Origin: Varroa destructor
Lineage: Eukaryota > Arthropoda > Arachnida > Mesostigmata > Varroidae
Direction: 5' to 3'
DNA: 64,000 nt
NCBI RefSeq assembly: GCF_002443255.2
Contig: NW_019211456.1
Location: 21,259,061 to 21,323,060, forward strand
Shown: positions 32,196-45,024 of the stretch, in pieces
Position numbering within the stretch: position 1 is the stretch's first letter
Layout: every line of letters starts with the position of its first letter
Position numbers and translations under genes: made by a program
The notes under the pieces: generated by a model
The model's input: the letters and a program-made list of their open reading frames with translations, nothing else
Database searches by the model: none
What the model was told of the DNA's origin: nothing

Positions 32196-32247
32196 ACACA
32201 GGAGTAATACAGCTTTAGAAATTCGCGTACGCGCTAGTTATCTTTAA
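31927..32247 (+). CDS. candidate ORF (106 aa), alternative to the minus frame
   Basis: The ATG has A at -3 (AACGATG) and starts a 106-codon frame ending in TAA. The product is hydrophilic: an Asn/Met-rich N-terminus (MPPKENNSGMMAMPSNNK), a Trp/Arg segment (WRRQQWLNVWDAIDLRKC) and an acidic, His-containing tail. No motif is recognised. The frame is also open upstream to about 31852. Overlap with the minus-strand membrane-like frame makes both calls weak. Confidence 0.17.
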   Translation: MPPKENNSGMMAMPSNNKNDAIGPLFVLFAERKKTTSLSWRRQQWLNVWDAIDLRKCSTCTQGISVEVCLVEEARRDAAPQGDHDAHELTHRSNTALEIRVRASYL

Positions 32248-33045
32248 CGTGTAGAAATACGTTGCGATTTGAAGCATTGTTTACCTTGAACCAAGCTTAT
32301 CATCAAGGGAACCTAAGGCAATTCATGCATTTTGTGACTGAGCTTACGTAGATCAACGCAGGTTGCTACCTAAAGGATTCTTTGAATGCATGTGTGCTTG
32401 TGCATACTTCAGTTTGCCAAACGCTGGCTGACGACTCATCATTAAGTCGTGCCATCGGTCCATCAGTGGGATAAGAGTGTTGCGAAGGCTCCCACAGTGT
32501 GCTGAAACGAGGTTAAATGTAAAGCGTCATAGTAATAGTAGTAGCACATTTTTGAGTGCACTACACGCGGAGTGGTAGTGGGGGGTGGGGTAATGATGAC
32601 GGTGAAGGTGTACAATTTGATGATGAAGCTTTGCCTGCTCACATAACTCAGAACTGACCGTCTGACGTACATTTGATGTTTTGTTCCTGCGGATTTTTAG
32701 CGATAAAAATAGGCTAATACTGAATTGGTATGTCAAATTGTGGCCCCAGTTAACACTAGTCATGAGGTCACCGAAGTGGTCCACAATCAATATTCATTAC
32801 TGAAAACAACGAATTCTCTGTTTTTCTCTGTTCAGGTATTACTTTTGGCTATTTTTTAGTAAAAAATTGGATTTCGTGTATTTATCATGTACAATTACAT
32901 GTACATATTTAGCAGTACATTTGTAACAACTATATATGCTACTTGCATCAGGGATTTACGTGACTATTTTTTTATATTGAACTTGAATATCATCGTTTAG
33001 CAGAAGAAAGATTGTGCATTAATTCATCATACATCTAACATGCAG
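32248..33045. other. noncoding-like stretch
   Basis: Frames on the minus strand at 32463-32672 and 32527-32790 come partly from a GTAGTGGGGGGTGGGG tract and an AGTAATAGTAGTAG run near 32530-32595. From 32800 to 33045 the DNA is AT-rich with TACATGTACAT near 32890. It ends in the weak acceptor ACATCTAACATGCAG for the next feature. Confidence 0.4.
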
Positions 33046-33079
33046 GTCGACGTTGCCGTTGGCGAATTGGTTAAAAATG
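33046..33079 (+). CDS. candidate micro-exon (34 nt), PRXL2C-like?
   Basis: Thirty-four bases lie between ACATGCAG and a consensus GTAAGTTAT donor. In phase 0 they encode VDVAVGELVKN and leave one base. Joined to 33280-33354 across a 200-nt intron, the frame stays open and the product VGELVKNVTQERAVPFESFW can be laid without gaps on the start of the thioredoxin-like domain of the PRXL2C/AAED1 family as I remember it (V-x-E-L, ten residues, V-P-F). The match is from memory and short; the polypyrimidine tract is poor. Confidence 0.2.
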
Positions 33080-33279
33080 GTAAGTTATGATATAGCCATA
33101 GCGAGGCTCATGTAGGCGGTGGAATCAAGAAAAAAAAACTTATACTGAACAAAATTTTACTAAATAAATATTAAGTTAAAATATTAGTATTATGATGCCA
33201 AGTGTGTTGACAACATTCAGCTTTTTAAACATTGTCAACGACAGTGATTGGGTGCCCTATACAACTGAAGTAAGCACAG

Positions 33280-33354
33280 TAACCCAAGAAAGAGCGGTAC
33301 CATTTGAATCCTTTTGGGCAAACAAAGCAGCAATATTTAATCGCTGCCGACACG
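33280..33354 (+). CDS. candidate exon (75 nt), PRXL2C-like?
   Basis: The exon starts after AAGTAAGCACAG and ends at a strong ACG|GTAAGTCCC donor. Read from the micro-exon at 33046 it gives VTQERAVPFESFWANKAAIF followed by NRCRH. In the remembered PRXL2C/AAED1 pattern the V-P-F, a later Ala and an R-H pair fall at the same spacing, just before the region where that family carries its cysteines. No downstream exon with the cysteines was found, and the acceptor lacks a good pyrimidine run. A longer open frame (33192-33389) covers the exon. Confidence 0.2.
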
Positions 33355-36221
33355 GTAAGTCCCACCCGGTTCTAAACTCAGATTTCTAGACTGCAGCGAA
33401 AATGACGTTTTCTCCCGATGACTGTTGTCGAAAATTTGCGCTTCTCACGGCCCTTTGCCACGAACATTCAACTGTGCCCGCTCATGACCTGCTAAAATCG
33501 TTTGGGCTAATAGCATCTTCACCATTCAATCTCTATACATCGTAGGAGTCGCGGCGACGCCATTGATTATTAGCTGTGGCAGCCATTTTGGTAGGTCACA
33601 GTCGGTTGTTATCTCGTCCGTTCCTTTATTCATCTGCAGTTCCGCAGGGGGCGGCGCGATGTTCTGGCTTCTGAGCTACTGCCGTGTAGTACACTACTAT
33701 ATGCTGCCTGTTAGCAGCTCGCGCTGGCTAACTCTTTCTATATAGCAGTTAGTAATGTAGTCTCAGTCGTTGAACCGCCAGCCATCGCTTACATCGACGA
33801 TGTGATTACTTGACGGCGAACAAGATACAGCCAGCAGGAGAGATCAAGGCACGGGTCGAAGAGAATTGAGTTTTTGAGCGAATTAACAACGTGTCCCCAA
33901 CGTTAAGCTGAACCAATGGGCGGATGGAAGCTCGGTAGGGCCTCGCTTGCCTTCTAGACCGGCAGTCGTACAAGTCAGTTCACCATCAAAGCTGCCAGCG
34001 ACGTCAGCAGCACTCCCTTAAATCCCTTGACTCTATTGGTTCGCCTGCAGCTCCCCCTCTCAATGCTGCCCAGCCTCAGCGACGACACGAGATGTGATGA
34101 GGGACCCGGGTCGACGGTTCATAGCTTACATTGCAGACGACCGAGGACACCAGTGTGAGCTGCCCGAACGTTGTTGTCGACGTTCGGCATAGCTAATATG
34201 CGGCAGGCGGTCCTATGGGCTTGGCTGTTAACCTTTCTGTCGGTACTAGACTGCCAGGCGCTTCGGCTGCGAGTTCAACGCTTCAGTTCTCGGTGGGGCT
34301 GACGAGGGCCCTAGAGAAAGGTGGCGGATAGGGAACAGAGATCGTCAGACGGTTTTTATATGAATTACTGCTGCATGCTCACTCGCCACGCCACTCATAG
34401 CCGGTGGACCGGTCGACACCGCGGCCCCCTAGGCGAAAGCGAACTCAGGTGCATATGCAGAGAGGCAGCGATAGGAACTACAAGCAGAAGCTCCAAACGA
34501 ACGGACCCACGAACGAAGTGATCTATCCTGCACCCCGCTATCCTGCATGACCGTGTTTCTTATACCCACAGTGTGCCACGATCCGTCCCCCTTGGCCGCA
34601 AGCGTGCCTGCCGGCTCGCATGTAGGTGGACAACAACATAGAAAGAGAGAAACAGACATTGAGGCACATTCAGACGCTTCCCTAGTCGTAACAAATGTTT
34701 TCTCGTAGCCTGTAGTGTAGCTAGACTCGGTAATCAGCGACCAGCATTGCCGAGAGACGTACGACGAAGCTGACTTGTACCACGCACTTGTTCGATTCAG
34801 GCATGCAGAATCAGCTATTGTCATCGGCTTTGCTTTTCGTAAAGGCTAAAAAAGTAGCATGCAACGGAGGAGGACGCCTGAACAAGGACTACAGTACGAA
34901 GGTAGGGCACGGAAATGAATACCACTATATGTGTATATACATATACGTGTACACAAGCGGCAAGGGAAACGACGCTATCTCTTACCTCACGAGTCAGAGC
35001 TATGAGTAACAACAGCAATAATATGAAACTGTTGAGTCAGGAATTCGAGGAAGTACTTTTGTCGTCGTATGTGCTTTTCATTCACCACCGCCCCTGTCCA
35101 GTAAACACATGTTACACACAAGTTTTACGTGTGATGGTCTTATTTTATGCGCATGGGTACGTTGCGATACGTTCTTATTCGCTCGCGATTTAAACCATAG
35201 AAGATTACCGGCCGAAACCAAAAGGACACGAAAATACCATGCACCATTCCGAGGCTATGCACAAAAGAATAATCATATTAATACTAGAGTAGCGTCATGT
35301 TAACTTCTAGAAAAATCAGTAATTCTATCATGGCTTTTACTTCTTTACCCTCATTCAAATGTAGCGCGAAGCTGTTATTTGGTAATTTCCTAGTCCGGCG
35401 CTATCAGAAATTCGGTTTAATTAAATTAGATCATGGCAGTGAGATCAAGAAACGCTGGCAACCGCAAGGACTCGAGCGCATATCAAAACAAGTGTGGCAA
35501 GGAGGGAGAGCTGAACATTTCGCCCTTTACTTGCCCTGGTGCTGAGGCTGGTTTATGCACTGTATAGATGTTAATGATTACACAGCGATTTAGACAGGGT
35601 ACGAAGGGGTTATTTCTGGCGTGTCTCGGCAGCGGAATGTTTACTCTCTAAGTATTTCACCATCGGATTTGAAACTTCACTTATGTCGTCAGTTATAGAC
35701 TTAACGCAGGTCCATGTCATCCGTACTTAGGGACAGCTGGCACCAAACTAACTTATCCTAAGTAATTTTTTTTTTGTTGAAATGGCCTTTACTGCTAAGA
35801 AAAATGAGAATCTATCTTTAAGGAAATGTTATGCAAATTCTGTTATTGCCGACCAACTGCTACCAACTCGGGTCTCATATCTGAATAAGAGGATGATACC
35901 GTGACCTCTATGTACTAAAGCCCTTGACGATATTCGCTTAATAATTACTATGAACGTTATTGGCTCGACATAAAGAAGTGAGTTGTTCAGCATCATATTA
36001 CCTCTAGCCCATGTCTGGGATCAGAGCCGCTGACAGCAGTTATATAGCTATTGTTGTAAATGTAGTCGGTTTCATCAGAGATAAAGCAGAAAAATCCGCC
36101 CTTTTGCTATTTACTAGAGCATTTCATACTTGCTTTAGTCTTAATAATAGGATTTTGTGAGCAACGATTTCCGACAAAAAAAAAAAAACTTGCCACCGTA
36201 TGCCCAGCGGAACTAATGCCT
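33355..36221. other. noncoding-like stretch with a GC-rich middle
   Basis: From about 33880 to 34800 the sequence is GC- and CpG-richer and carries overlapping frames (plus 34321-34521, minus 34429-34824, 131 codons) without splice support. A 47-codon frame starting at the ATG at 33402 (MTFSPDDCCRKFALLTALCH) is unassigned. T and A homopolymers occur near 35765 and 36177. No RNA gene or mobile element is seen. Confidence 0.4.
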
Positions 36222-36255
36222 AAACACTGAATAGTGAGTGCATTATTCAGTGTTT
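36222..36255. repeat. perfect 12-bp inverted repeat, 10-nt loop
   Basis: AAACACTGAATA is followed after GTGAGTGCAT by its exact reverse complement TATTCAGTGTTT. Two more loop pairs (T-A and G-C) could form after one mismatch. It lies beside a 13-base A run and in no open frame. No target-site duplication was noticed. Confidence 0.78.
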
Positions 36256-39200
36256 TCAGGTGAGCTGCAGTTGTGCATCAACTGGGGTGATGTTGCAAGC
36301 CAACCGGGGCAAAAGGTGGCCCTTGAGAATAGGAAAACCCCTCTGCATAAAGACAAATAACTAGATTTGTTGACAATCTGCCCGCATCATGGGAATCTAG
36401 CGGGTAAAAAGAAGTTTAACTCAACAGCATGGTGCGCCTTGTTGTCTGCTACTACCATAATGGCTTTTCCGAGCGCTGACATCGTCTAGATAACTAATTC
36501 CCTTCGAAAAGTCAGACGTGTATGTGTCTGTTGACTACGATATAGACGACGAGCACTTACGAACAGAATTAAGGTCTAGTACCATCAGTTTATGGTACCA
36601 TAAATATGGTCTGCACGTTTGCGGATGAAAACGTGTGTATATTGGAACTTGAATGACGTAAGTCACTAACGATGTCAGCGCGATGTTGGGATATGGATTC
36701 CTAACTCTTTAATTCCATGCATTATGCTGATAGCTAAGCTTCGACGACAGTATAGAACAAAGCTGACGCCGCTATATTTTGGGCGAACCTCCAAGTACGT
36801 CAATGTCACGTTCGCATTATGACATTATAGCGCGAAAATTCAAATATCCGCATAATGTGCAGCTCGTGTCTGGATGGAGTGAATCACAGTTAGCATGACT
36901 ACCATCGTCGTCGGTGGCAACATCAGCTGTGTCCGTCCAATGGATGCGCCAATTCATGTTGTGGTCATATGAAATATGGTTATTAGGTAATAATTTAATG
37001 AAAATGGAGCAAAGGCATACCTCGACGGTGCCGTTGGCGTCTGGAGTCGACGGAGAACGACGTGGTCGTTGCATTAAGATAAAATCAAGTTTCGCTGTCG
37101 TGACCATAAGTAAAAATGCCACGATTTATCGCAGTGTGGGTGTCATCGAATCTGTAGCTGAATATGGCGTCGAGATTGTATCTATGCTAATCATGTCTGA
37201 GTTTCATCCAGTGGGCTAAAGGGGGGAAAGATACATCAACCGATAAATAGAGGGAGGGCGCGCACCCATCAGTAGTGGATGATGATACGCTGAAGTCGAT
37301 TGGGAGTCAGGGTTATCATTCTACAGCTTCACAGAACCACGTTGGCATATTTTACTGATACACTGATTAACACAGATCAATGAAAACAGTCGACCCAAAT
37401 CATAAGATTAACTGAGCCTGAACCGTTCAAAATTTCTGGTTTAGAAGTTCTCATTGAGAAGTTCAGACGAATTTTATAAGTGCAACCTCTAATAAGTGAC
37501 TAACACCTTTGGTGGATTCTTAAATAGCTTGCCTAATGCGACTGTTGACAGAAAGGCTATCAGACATGCGCTAACTACGTCACTTACTAACTCTATTTAT
37601 AAAAGGCATGCATCGGTCGCGAAATTCTCTTTGAGCTTATTTACAAAAAAAAAAGGACAATATTATAATTGATAGATATAATTGATAAATCATGCATAGT
37701 AATATACAAGAACGCGGAACTAATTGAAAACCGCTGCCAGTCTCATCTAAGGCTGTGTTTACTTCGCAACCCAATTCACGTTTCAGTTCTATTGTATGTA
37801 CAGCAACAAAAAACACGGTTCTGTTAGGTTAACTCGATTCTGCTCTACGCTGGGCATTTACTGAACCTGAGCACACATCTGGGGTCTTCTAAGCATATGC
37901 TCGGATCTCCTCATTCGATCTGGTTTCGGATGCCATGTATCTTCGAATTTCTTTGTGGCTCATTTACGATCTGACATCGTGGCCATACCGCCATGTCATC
38001 ATCAGCTACCGTTGCTATTTTCGTTTTCTATTATCGTTTGATCTGTCGTAGTTGAACTTCTCTTATCGTTCGTGTGTAACTTTAATTAAAAAAAAAAAGA
38101 ACTAGCTGCATGCTAACTTCTCGTAGCTGTTAGATCACGGCGAAAAGTTATCGATGATATTATCATAGTCTGGTAAACAGGTGGTTCGACACTGGCAAAT
38201 ACCGAGAGGGAATTTCAAGCGATGGTTGTTAACGTAGATCGTCTGTATCTGCCGTAATCCATTGGCAGCATCTCTGCTGCTGTATGCTTCACCTTCAGAA
38301 GTGCTATCGATATATTAACGAAATGAGGATACTGTTTAGAATAGATATAGACGTCTATTGTTGCCGATGGTTGTGCACGTGTGGTACTCTTGCTGCCCCG
38401 CGCCCCCTCCCTTTCTCCCTGTTGGCTCCCTTTTTGCATCGCATGGTCTTTTCTAATCATCTACATGTTCGTTTCGACCAAGGTTGTTAAGGGCGGAGCA
38501 CCGTTGCTTACAATGCCACAACGATATAGTGAAATCTATATTAGCTTGACGCAATGGTAGGGCGATACGCTGATGTGTATTCATGATCGTTATAGCAGTT
38601 GCGATGATTATCTTCAGAAGTAGCATGAAACGTAGCAGTGAAGCAGCTACAAGGGTTGGCCGATTTTGAAGAACCTGAACACTCACTGTGTCTTATCTGT
38701 TTTACAGCAGACGTGATTTGATGTATGACGGCTTTTGCCGCTGCTAACTGTGGGACCATTGGCATACCAATATGGCACGTGCCGATACAAAACACGCTAC
38801 GACAAAAATCGCAGCGACCAACGTCGAATGTCTCTTAGTATCACTTCGATCTATTTATCTCACCCATTACTGAATTTATGTACTATAGCTAAGTACACTT
38901 CAAGCAAAATTTTCAGTAACAAATCGGCTCGTAATGAACACTTCGAAGTAATAACATTTTGTGCTTGCTGCCAGTGTACGAATGACGAGAATAACAATGG
39001 CAGGGTATACCTACTATGCTTGAGTGGAAGTGCCATCTTTGCAACCTTCGGGTCATTTCTCAAATAAAACCTATTCTAGGCTACTCTGCACCTGCTTGGT
39101 GTGGGGGACCGACATCACGCGGTCAACATCTAATGTAACGCAGTAAGCTTGCACATTTTCTAGCCAATTAAAAAGCCACGAGCCTAATACTAATGCGCCG

Positions 39201-41252
39201 CTGGTGGAACTATCCCTCGTTGAATATTGGCGTTCTGTGCGATACATTTCGTTGTCTGGAGAACTTCCCAAAATACATTCGATTCAGCCTATTCATCGTC
39301 GTCGTAAAAGTTGTTCTTGTTACCGTCAATATTCAATGTTTCTCCGCGTCGCCACCGTTGTTTTTGTCAGACCGCTCTTGGTCGCTTCGTTTCGTTATTG
39401 TCATCGTTAGGGATGCTGTGGCGTAATTATAAATGAAGGTTTCTTCTTCTTATTTTGACTCGTCGCTTTTTTTTTGTTAAAAAAATTGTAGACCCTCGGT
39501 GTGAGGATGTAGTCTGGATAACAAAACGTTCTCCTAACATAACTGCCGACCGGAAAAAGAGCGTCTGTGTCTACAAAAGACACCTTTATATCCCTTCTCC
39601 TATTTGATCAGTGTCTGTTTGTGATGATCGGCAGTTGTTGTGCTTCTGTGCTGTGAATTTATGCGACGCCAGCGACTACTTCGCGGACGAAGCTGAAGGA
39701 GTAGCCTGGTCGCCCGTGGCAGTTCTACCGTCGCTATATACGATCCCACAGTCAAAATAGTACTTCTGCGAATCTTCATGAACGAGTCTGGCAGTGGAGG
39801 ACGAAGATCATGCTGACCAAAAAGTGCCCCTCGTCGGTGTTGTAGTTATTACTGCTGCCTCGAATCAGTTATTATTTATACCCTTTTGACCTGTTTGTTT
39901 TCCTAAATATTATCACGTTTTAGGTTAGAGTGAAATCACAAAAGGCAGTCGCTACCCAGATAACATCGTTTGTATTAATAATGAATGAACCTAGCTTGTT
40001 GCCGGTGCTCGACCGACTATTTAACGGCTAGATAACTTCGTGCAAGTTTTAGCTTTGCAAGCGGTAACGAGAATGATATGGGTACATAATACTTGGCCGT
40101 TATGAAATGCTACTGATTGTGATTCGGTCTTGTAGTGATCACGACTATTTTTCTCTTGGGGATTGAGTCGGTGCACCCACATCGTAGAATGTGTCTCGTA
40201 TACACGGTGTTCTATTGATAGATATATATTTCGTATATAGATAGTTATATACTCTAGTTAGCCAAATTTTGCCAGGCTGAAAATTCCAGCAGATACTGCC
40301 ATTATTGAGAAAAGGAAAACGCAACATAGTGAAATGAGCGTTGCCACGTAGTATTCTGCCATTTGTTAGTACGTCGTACGTAATGTATAGTAGTAATTTT
40401 TTAAAGCTGCAAGTTGGAATAGATCAGACACATATATATCACGTAAGGAGACATATGCAGAAACGTATCCTGTAATATCAACCAGAGTTCGTCAAACTCA
40501 CATATGTAGCTTAGACGCCCACGCGCATATATATTAATATGACATTCTTAGATAAATTATTGTTTTTATTACTAAGATGAATTGAAAATTAAAAATGAGT
40601 TACGAAACCTCTATAAATCACACAATACCGTTAGATCTCACCCACAGTGTGAAAAAAAAAGTCACCTATAAGCAACTTATTACTGCTAGTCTGTTACTTT
40701 TCGAAATTGATTGTCAACCTAATAAATTGCACACTCGAGTAAAACGTATGGAATAGATACATTGTTTTGCGATATACGAATCGACGATGAATAAATGCGT
40801 GACGCCAAAAACGTCCGCGGATTCGATAGGATATTTGCATAGTACTTAATCTTGCGTGATCTTCGTACGACTAGACACACCCACGAACTTCAGTCATCAG
40901 ACCATCGGAAACAGAAAGCAGTCGCTCTGCTGCTAGAATATGGACACACCTCAGAGGCACACGAGATTTGTTAGCGCAAACTACAGCTGCTGCCACAGTT
41001 TCAGCGGTACCGAAATTTCGCCCGAAAGCTCGATAATCCCCTTCTGCAATACGTACTGTATATATAACAAGTAACATGTAGACACGTACAATAGATACTT
41101 GTGTATAGATGCAGTGTCACATGAATATATATACATTGCTACACGATGTCTGTGCTTCTAGATCGCTTGCGAGTGGTTAGTAGCGTTGACTGAGCTGGTA
41201 AAGGATGGAACTGCTCTTTTGGCTGCTAATGGCAGATGTTGGCGCTCACACA
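36256..41252. other. noncoding-like stretch
   Basis: Five kilobases without a supportable gene. Opposing frames of about 101 codons overlap at 36817-37219. Other frames cluster at 38215-39426 on both strands (minus 38453-38686 and plus 38735-39067 are the longest), none with a convincing start or splice site. A 16-bp palindrome TTTATGGTACCATAAA lies near 36588-36603. The part from 40180 to 40870 is AT-rich and frame-poor. Homopolymer A/T runs occur near 37647, 38089, 39470 and 40650. Confidence 0.45.
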
Positions 41253-41294
41253 TATGGTTATGGTATATATTCGTGCATATATACCATAACCGTA
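41253..41294. repeat. 15-18 bp inverted repeat, 6-nt loop
   Basis: GGTTATGGTATATAT (41256-41270) is followed after TCGTGC by its exact reverse complement ATATATACCATAACC (41277-41291). The stem extends outward by a G-T wobble and two more pairs, to about 18 bp. As RNA this is a tight hairpin, shorter than a typical animal pre-miRNA stem but not far from one. It is not inside any open frame of note. Confidence 0.8.
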
Positions 41295-44200
41295 CTGATT
41301 ATATACAAGCGCGTGCTTTACCAGGACGTGTGAATACATAGTTGATTAGTATAGAGGTGGCTGCGCTGTTGTTATCATTCCGAGGCAAAATGGCTTCGTT
41401 TTCCCTAGTCATTCGCCTTTGTCAGTTGATAATTTTGGCCTATATATCAACAGAAAAACATAATATAACGTGGTGCCATTAATAACAGCGCGCTAACCGA
41501 CAATATCGGGATCGACAGAGCACAACAACCACCAAAAAGAAACACAACGGGCGCTAGAATGATAGCGAGGCGTTCACAAAAAAGGGGCTCGAACAGGACG
41601 GTTAAGGAATAGAAGGCAGATAATGAGAGATCATCGCAAATGCGCGCCTGTCGCAGTATCTGTTGTTTTCGCTGTCGCCGCTCCCGTTGTAATGGTGTAT
41701 TAGCTTTTTAGAAAAAGAAAATCGGACAACTTCTGTGTTTTCCTGTTGTTGATCGTCTTAAGTGATTTTGCTGTTGACTGGGTTCATTTTGACTGCCTGA
41801 TGGATGTGTGTTTCATACTGAATGTAAACGAGGGGAAGACACAACACACAGGCTCCTAGCCGCTCCGTATAGCGTTTCCCACTGGACAACGGTACGTTTC
41901 TTTACCCAAAAAAATTATTGGCGGCCGGACACAGGATTATTCGTAAGACGATGAGGATATATGTGCGTCATCAGACTATGAAACCACTAGACCTCTTACG
42001 GTCGTTGACGCTTTTTTCGTAGCGTAAAGCACTAAAACAGCGGGGGTGGACATCGTCAACTTATCTAAAAATCGTCTAAGCTTTTGGATCAATGGCATAC
42101 TTTTTAAATACGACTTAACCCGCCATCACTGCACAGCGTTAATTGGTTCAAAGACCCAAAAAAGATCCTATGCTACAGCAGCCTTGTAGTTATTTTATGT
42201 TTTGTTAGTGTCTTAATAGAATTCAGACGGTGTTCGAAAACGTGACGACGCACCATATGGCGTCGACAGAGATTTGATAGAAATTTTACTAAAAAATAAA
42301 GAGGTACTGTGCCGTGTTGGGGTATGTGCAGGTGATACGATAACGAGAACAACCGTTGGCAAATCAAATTGACGAGTAGGTACACATTTTAACGACCGAG
42401 CAGTGTATGTAATTCCTGCCGAAATAGATAGATTAGTTATAGAAGACTGAATGTTTGGTCCATCCTTAATCGGCTAACCAATACAATATTGTAGGTGCGA
42501 AAAGTTTTAGATGGGTTATTGTGATTTATTAAGGATGTGCTACACAGTTGTTTATTTACTGATGTATGCTTGTACGTAAGTGGGTACAATGATTGAGTTT
42601 GAATGGCGTGTGTATTGAGACCCGAGACTACATATATACTACACATGTCCGCATACGCTACAAACAATTAGTAGCCAATTTCCCAGACACGACCTAATTA
42701 ACTCGATGTATCGTACATTGGATTCAACGACCATTGTAATTAAGACTAATCAAGTGTATTACGAAAGGCGGCACGTGTTAAGTTCATTTTTACTGAACGT
42801 CAATTGTGTTAGCCATCATCTCATCGCACTAACCACGCCGACTGTCAATGGTACGGTTCGAGGCCGACCCACATCTCAAACTGACGGCAACGAAAATGAC
42901 TCCACTCGCTTTTGTCAAAAAGGACCAAACCAAGAAAATACGCGAGATCGAGAGCTTGAGCGAATTCAAGAGCCCACTAGAAACACAATTGCGACGACAG
43001 AGTGAAATAACTCAATTTTTCCAAGTACAGCTCTAACACGATGAGCTACGCAGCTCAGGCAAAGGCCGAGGTGCCCATTGCGAACTCACCTAACATCCGG
43101 CTCTCGCCCATTCCCCCAGACAACTCCTGTCGCATCAGTCTCGAGTGGCGGTGATCATAGTACCTAGTAACTGGCAGCGACACTTTACAGCCATGAAAGC
43201 TAGGCTGAAAAAGTTGCCACAAGCTAGTACTGTTTAAAGGAAGCCGCTTGCCATTAGCCTGTGTCTAGCTAACTCTCCTTTTCCCCTCCATCGTTGTTGT
43301 CATCATCGTCGGTAGACGGTTTTTGGTGGATATATTCCTAGCTACACGACTACATCTCATTATTAAGCGTTGTCGCATTATAGCGCGCACGCGGGTATGC
43401 GCCCCACCCACATACTGGGCGGACTCTAGTTTGAGGTACAACATGTGGACATTGCAACCATTTACCTCATGACGACTCTATGCCGAGCCAACTCTGTCTT
43501 CTTAAGTGAATAGAAATGAATGAATCTACTGAAATTGCTTCAGCGTCACACCTAGTGGCATGCACCCAACGATTTGGTGCCCTCTGTTCACTTCATGAGA
43601 TATCGTGCCTTTATTGCGTAATAATAGTTGGCAGCAAAATGATGTGCTTCCGGCTCTGTTTCTATTATATTCACATATCTATATTCCTCAAATACGCATC
43701 TAACATTAAGCTTTTAATATTTTGTAAATTGTCAAAGGTTTCATTTTTTTTCTTTTTTTTTTTTCTAATTATTTCTAACGAAGAACTGGTTCTGATCCGC
43801 TCAATTGAGTAATATTATCTTTCACGTTCATTATTCAATGGCTGCTCCTATCCAGATTGCAAAAGCTCTCGTTCATCCTTGTACCAATGATGTCCACAAA
43901 CTATAGTAGAAACGTCATTTTGTCCACTGCTAACAGCAGTAACAGTCATAAGTGTGCTCAATGCTCATACGATGTATACATATATGACAGGTTATAGCAT
44001 CACGTACTGGCCAGGAGCAATCGGCATGGATCTATGTACCGCTACAGCATATTCAAGGTGTACGACGATATGGCGAACAGCGCAATTTATTTCTCCGACC
44101 CTTTACTACAGATCAGCCATATCTCCAGCCGGGTTCCTCTGCACCCCCTGAATTTCCCGTACCTTTATTGTTTCGCCTGTTCGTCTATTGTGTCGAGTGA

Positions 44201-44886
44201 TGATTTGATTGGTGTTGATCTGCCGAAGCATTGTGTCCTTAGCCAACTCACAACGATACGAAGTTCGATGCATGTACGTACTTCTAATGCTTGGACACTA
44301 TTCCGTACATAGGCGTCTATGGTAGTAAGGTAAGCAGGGGGAAGCTAGATGTGTGTGCTTGATGAGTGAGGCGAGAAGTTGTTGGACATAGAGTGGCAGC
44401 AAGTTCCGTTGTGTACGAGTGCGGCGGCCATATATCGTCCGATGTAAACCCAGTAAACCCAAAAAAAAGGCCTGTTCCAGCGGGATAGCCGTGCACACAT
44501 TCACACCCTCGCGTGCTGCTGCTGCTTCTTCTTCTTCAACTCCGACTTCTTTCTTTCAGCCGCTTCGTCTGTCTGGGTTTCTTCATCTTTCTGGGTCCAA
44601 TACTGGGTCCATATGTAGTGTATATAGGCGGAACTATCAGTACCTACCGGTACCGCCAATACTGCATCGTTCTCCGATCGCCTATTTCTTCCTTTTCCTT
44701 AGGCTGCTGTTCGTAACATGATGATCACATGTATGCGGCGTGTGTAGCTATGTACCCACAAAGGAGCCATGGAAGCGATCAAACTGAGTAAACTGACGAA
44801 GAGAGCCGTTTGTGCCTGGGCCGGCTGGTGTTTGGCCTATGCTTGACGCAGTGGTGCAGAGTAAGCCATAGGGAGTATGCCAACAA
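41295..44886. other. noncoding-like stretch with small frames
   Basis: A charged 62-codon frame starting at ATG 42848 (FVKKDQTKKIREIESLSEFK) could form a short helix but has a poor start context and an equally open overlapping frame. Frames at 43516-43812 and 43954-44721 are partly simple sequence: a T-rich tract at 43739-43766 (T8-C-T14 type) and a (GCT)n(TCT)n run near 44517-44540. Nothing is recognised. Confidence 0.4.
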
Positions 44887-44906
44887 GGAAGGAACTAGTT
44901 CCTTCC
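44887..44906. repeat. perfect 20-bp palindrome
   Basis: GGAAGGAACTAGTTCCTTCC equals its own reverse complement over all 20 bases and stops abruptly on both sides. Palindromes of this length are expected about 0.06 times in 64 kb of random sequence. It could bind a dimeric protein or be a chance event; no open frame covers it. Confidence 0.85.
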
Positions 44907-45024
44907 GATCGCGTGGCGTCAGAACCGTGGCCCGCACGTCTTCCGTGCCTTGTCTACAAGCGCCTTAGTCCTTCATAGTGGTTCAGTCGAGTAGCGGATG
45001 ATGAACAAAAACATCAGAAGGATT

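Noticed and set aside
42850..42875. GGTTCGAGGCC resembling a Pol III B box
   Set aside because: Only three stem pairs form around the loop and no A box precedes it; it lies inside an open frame.
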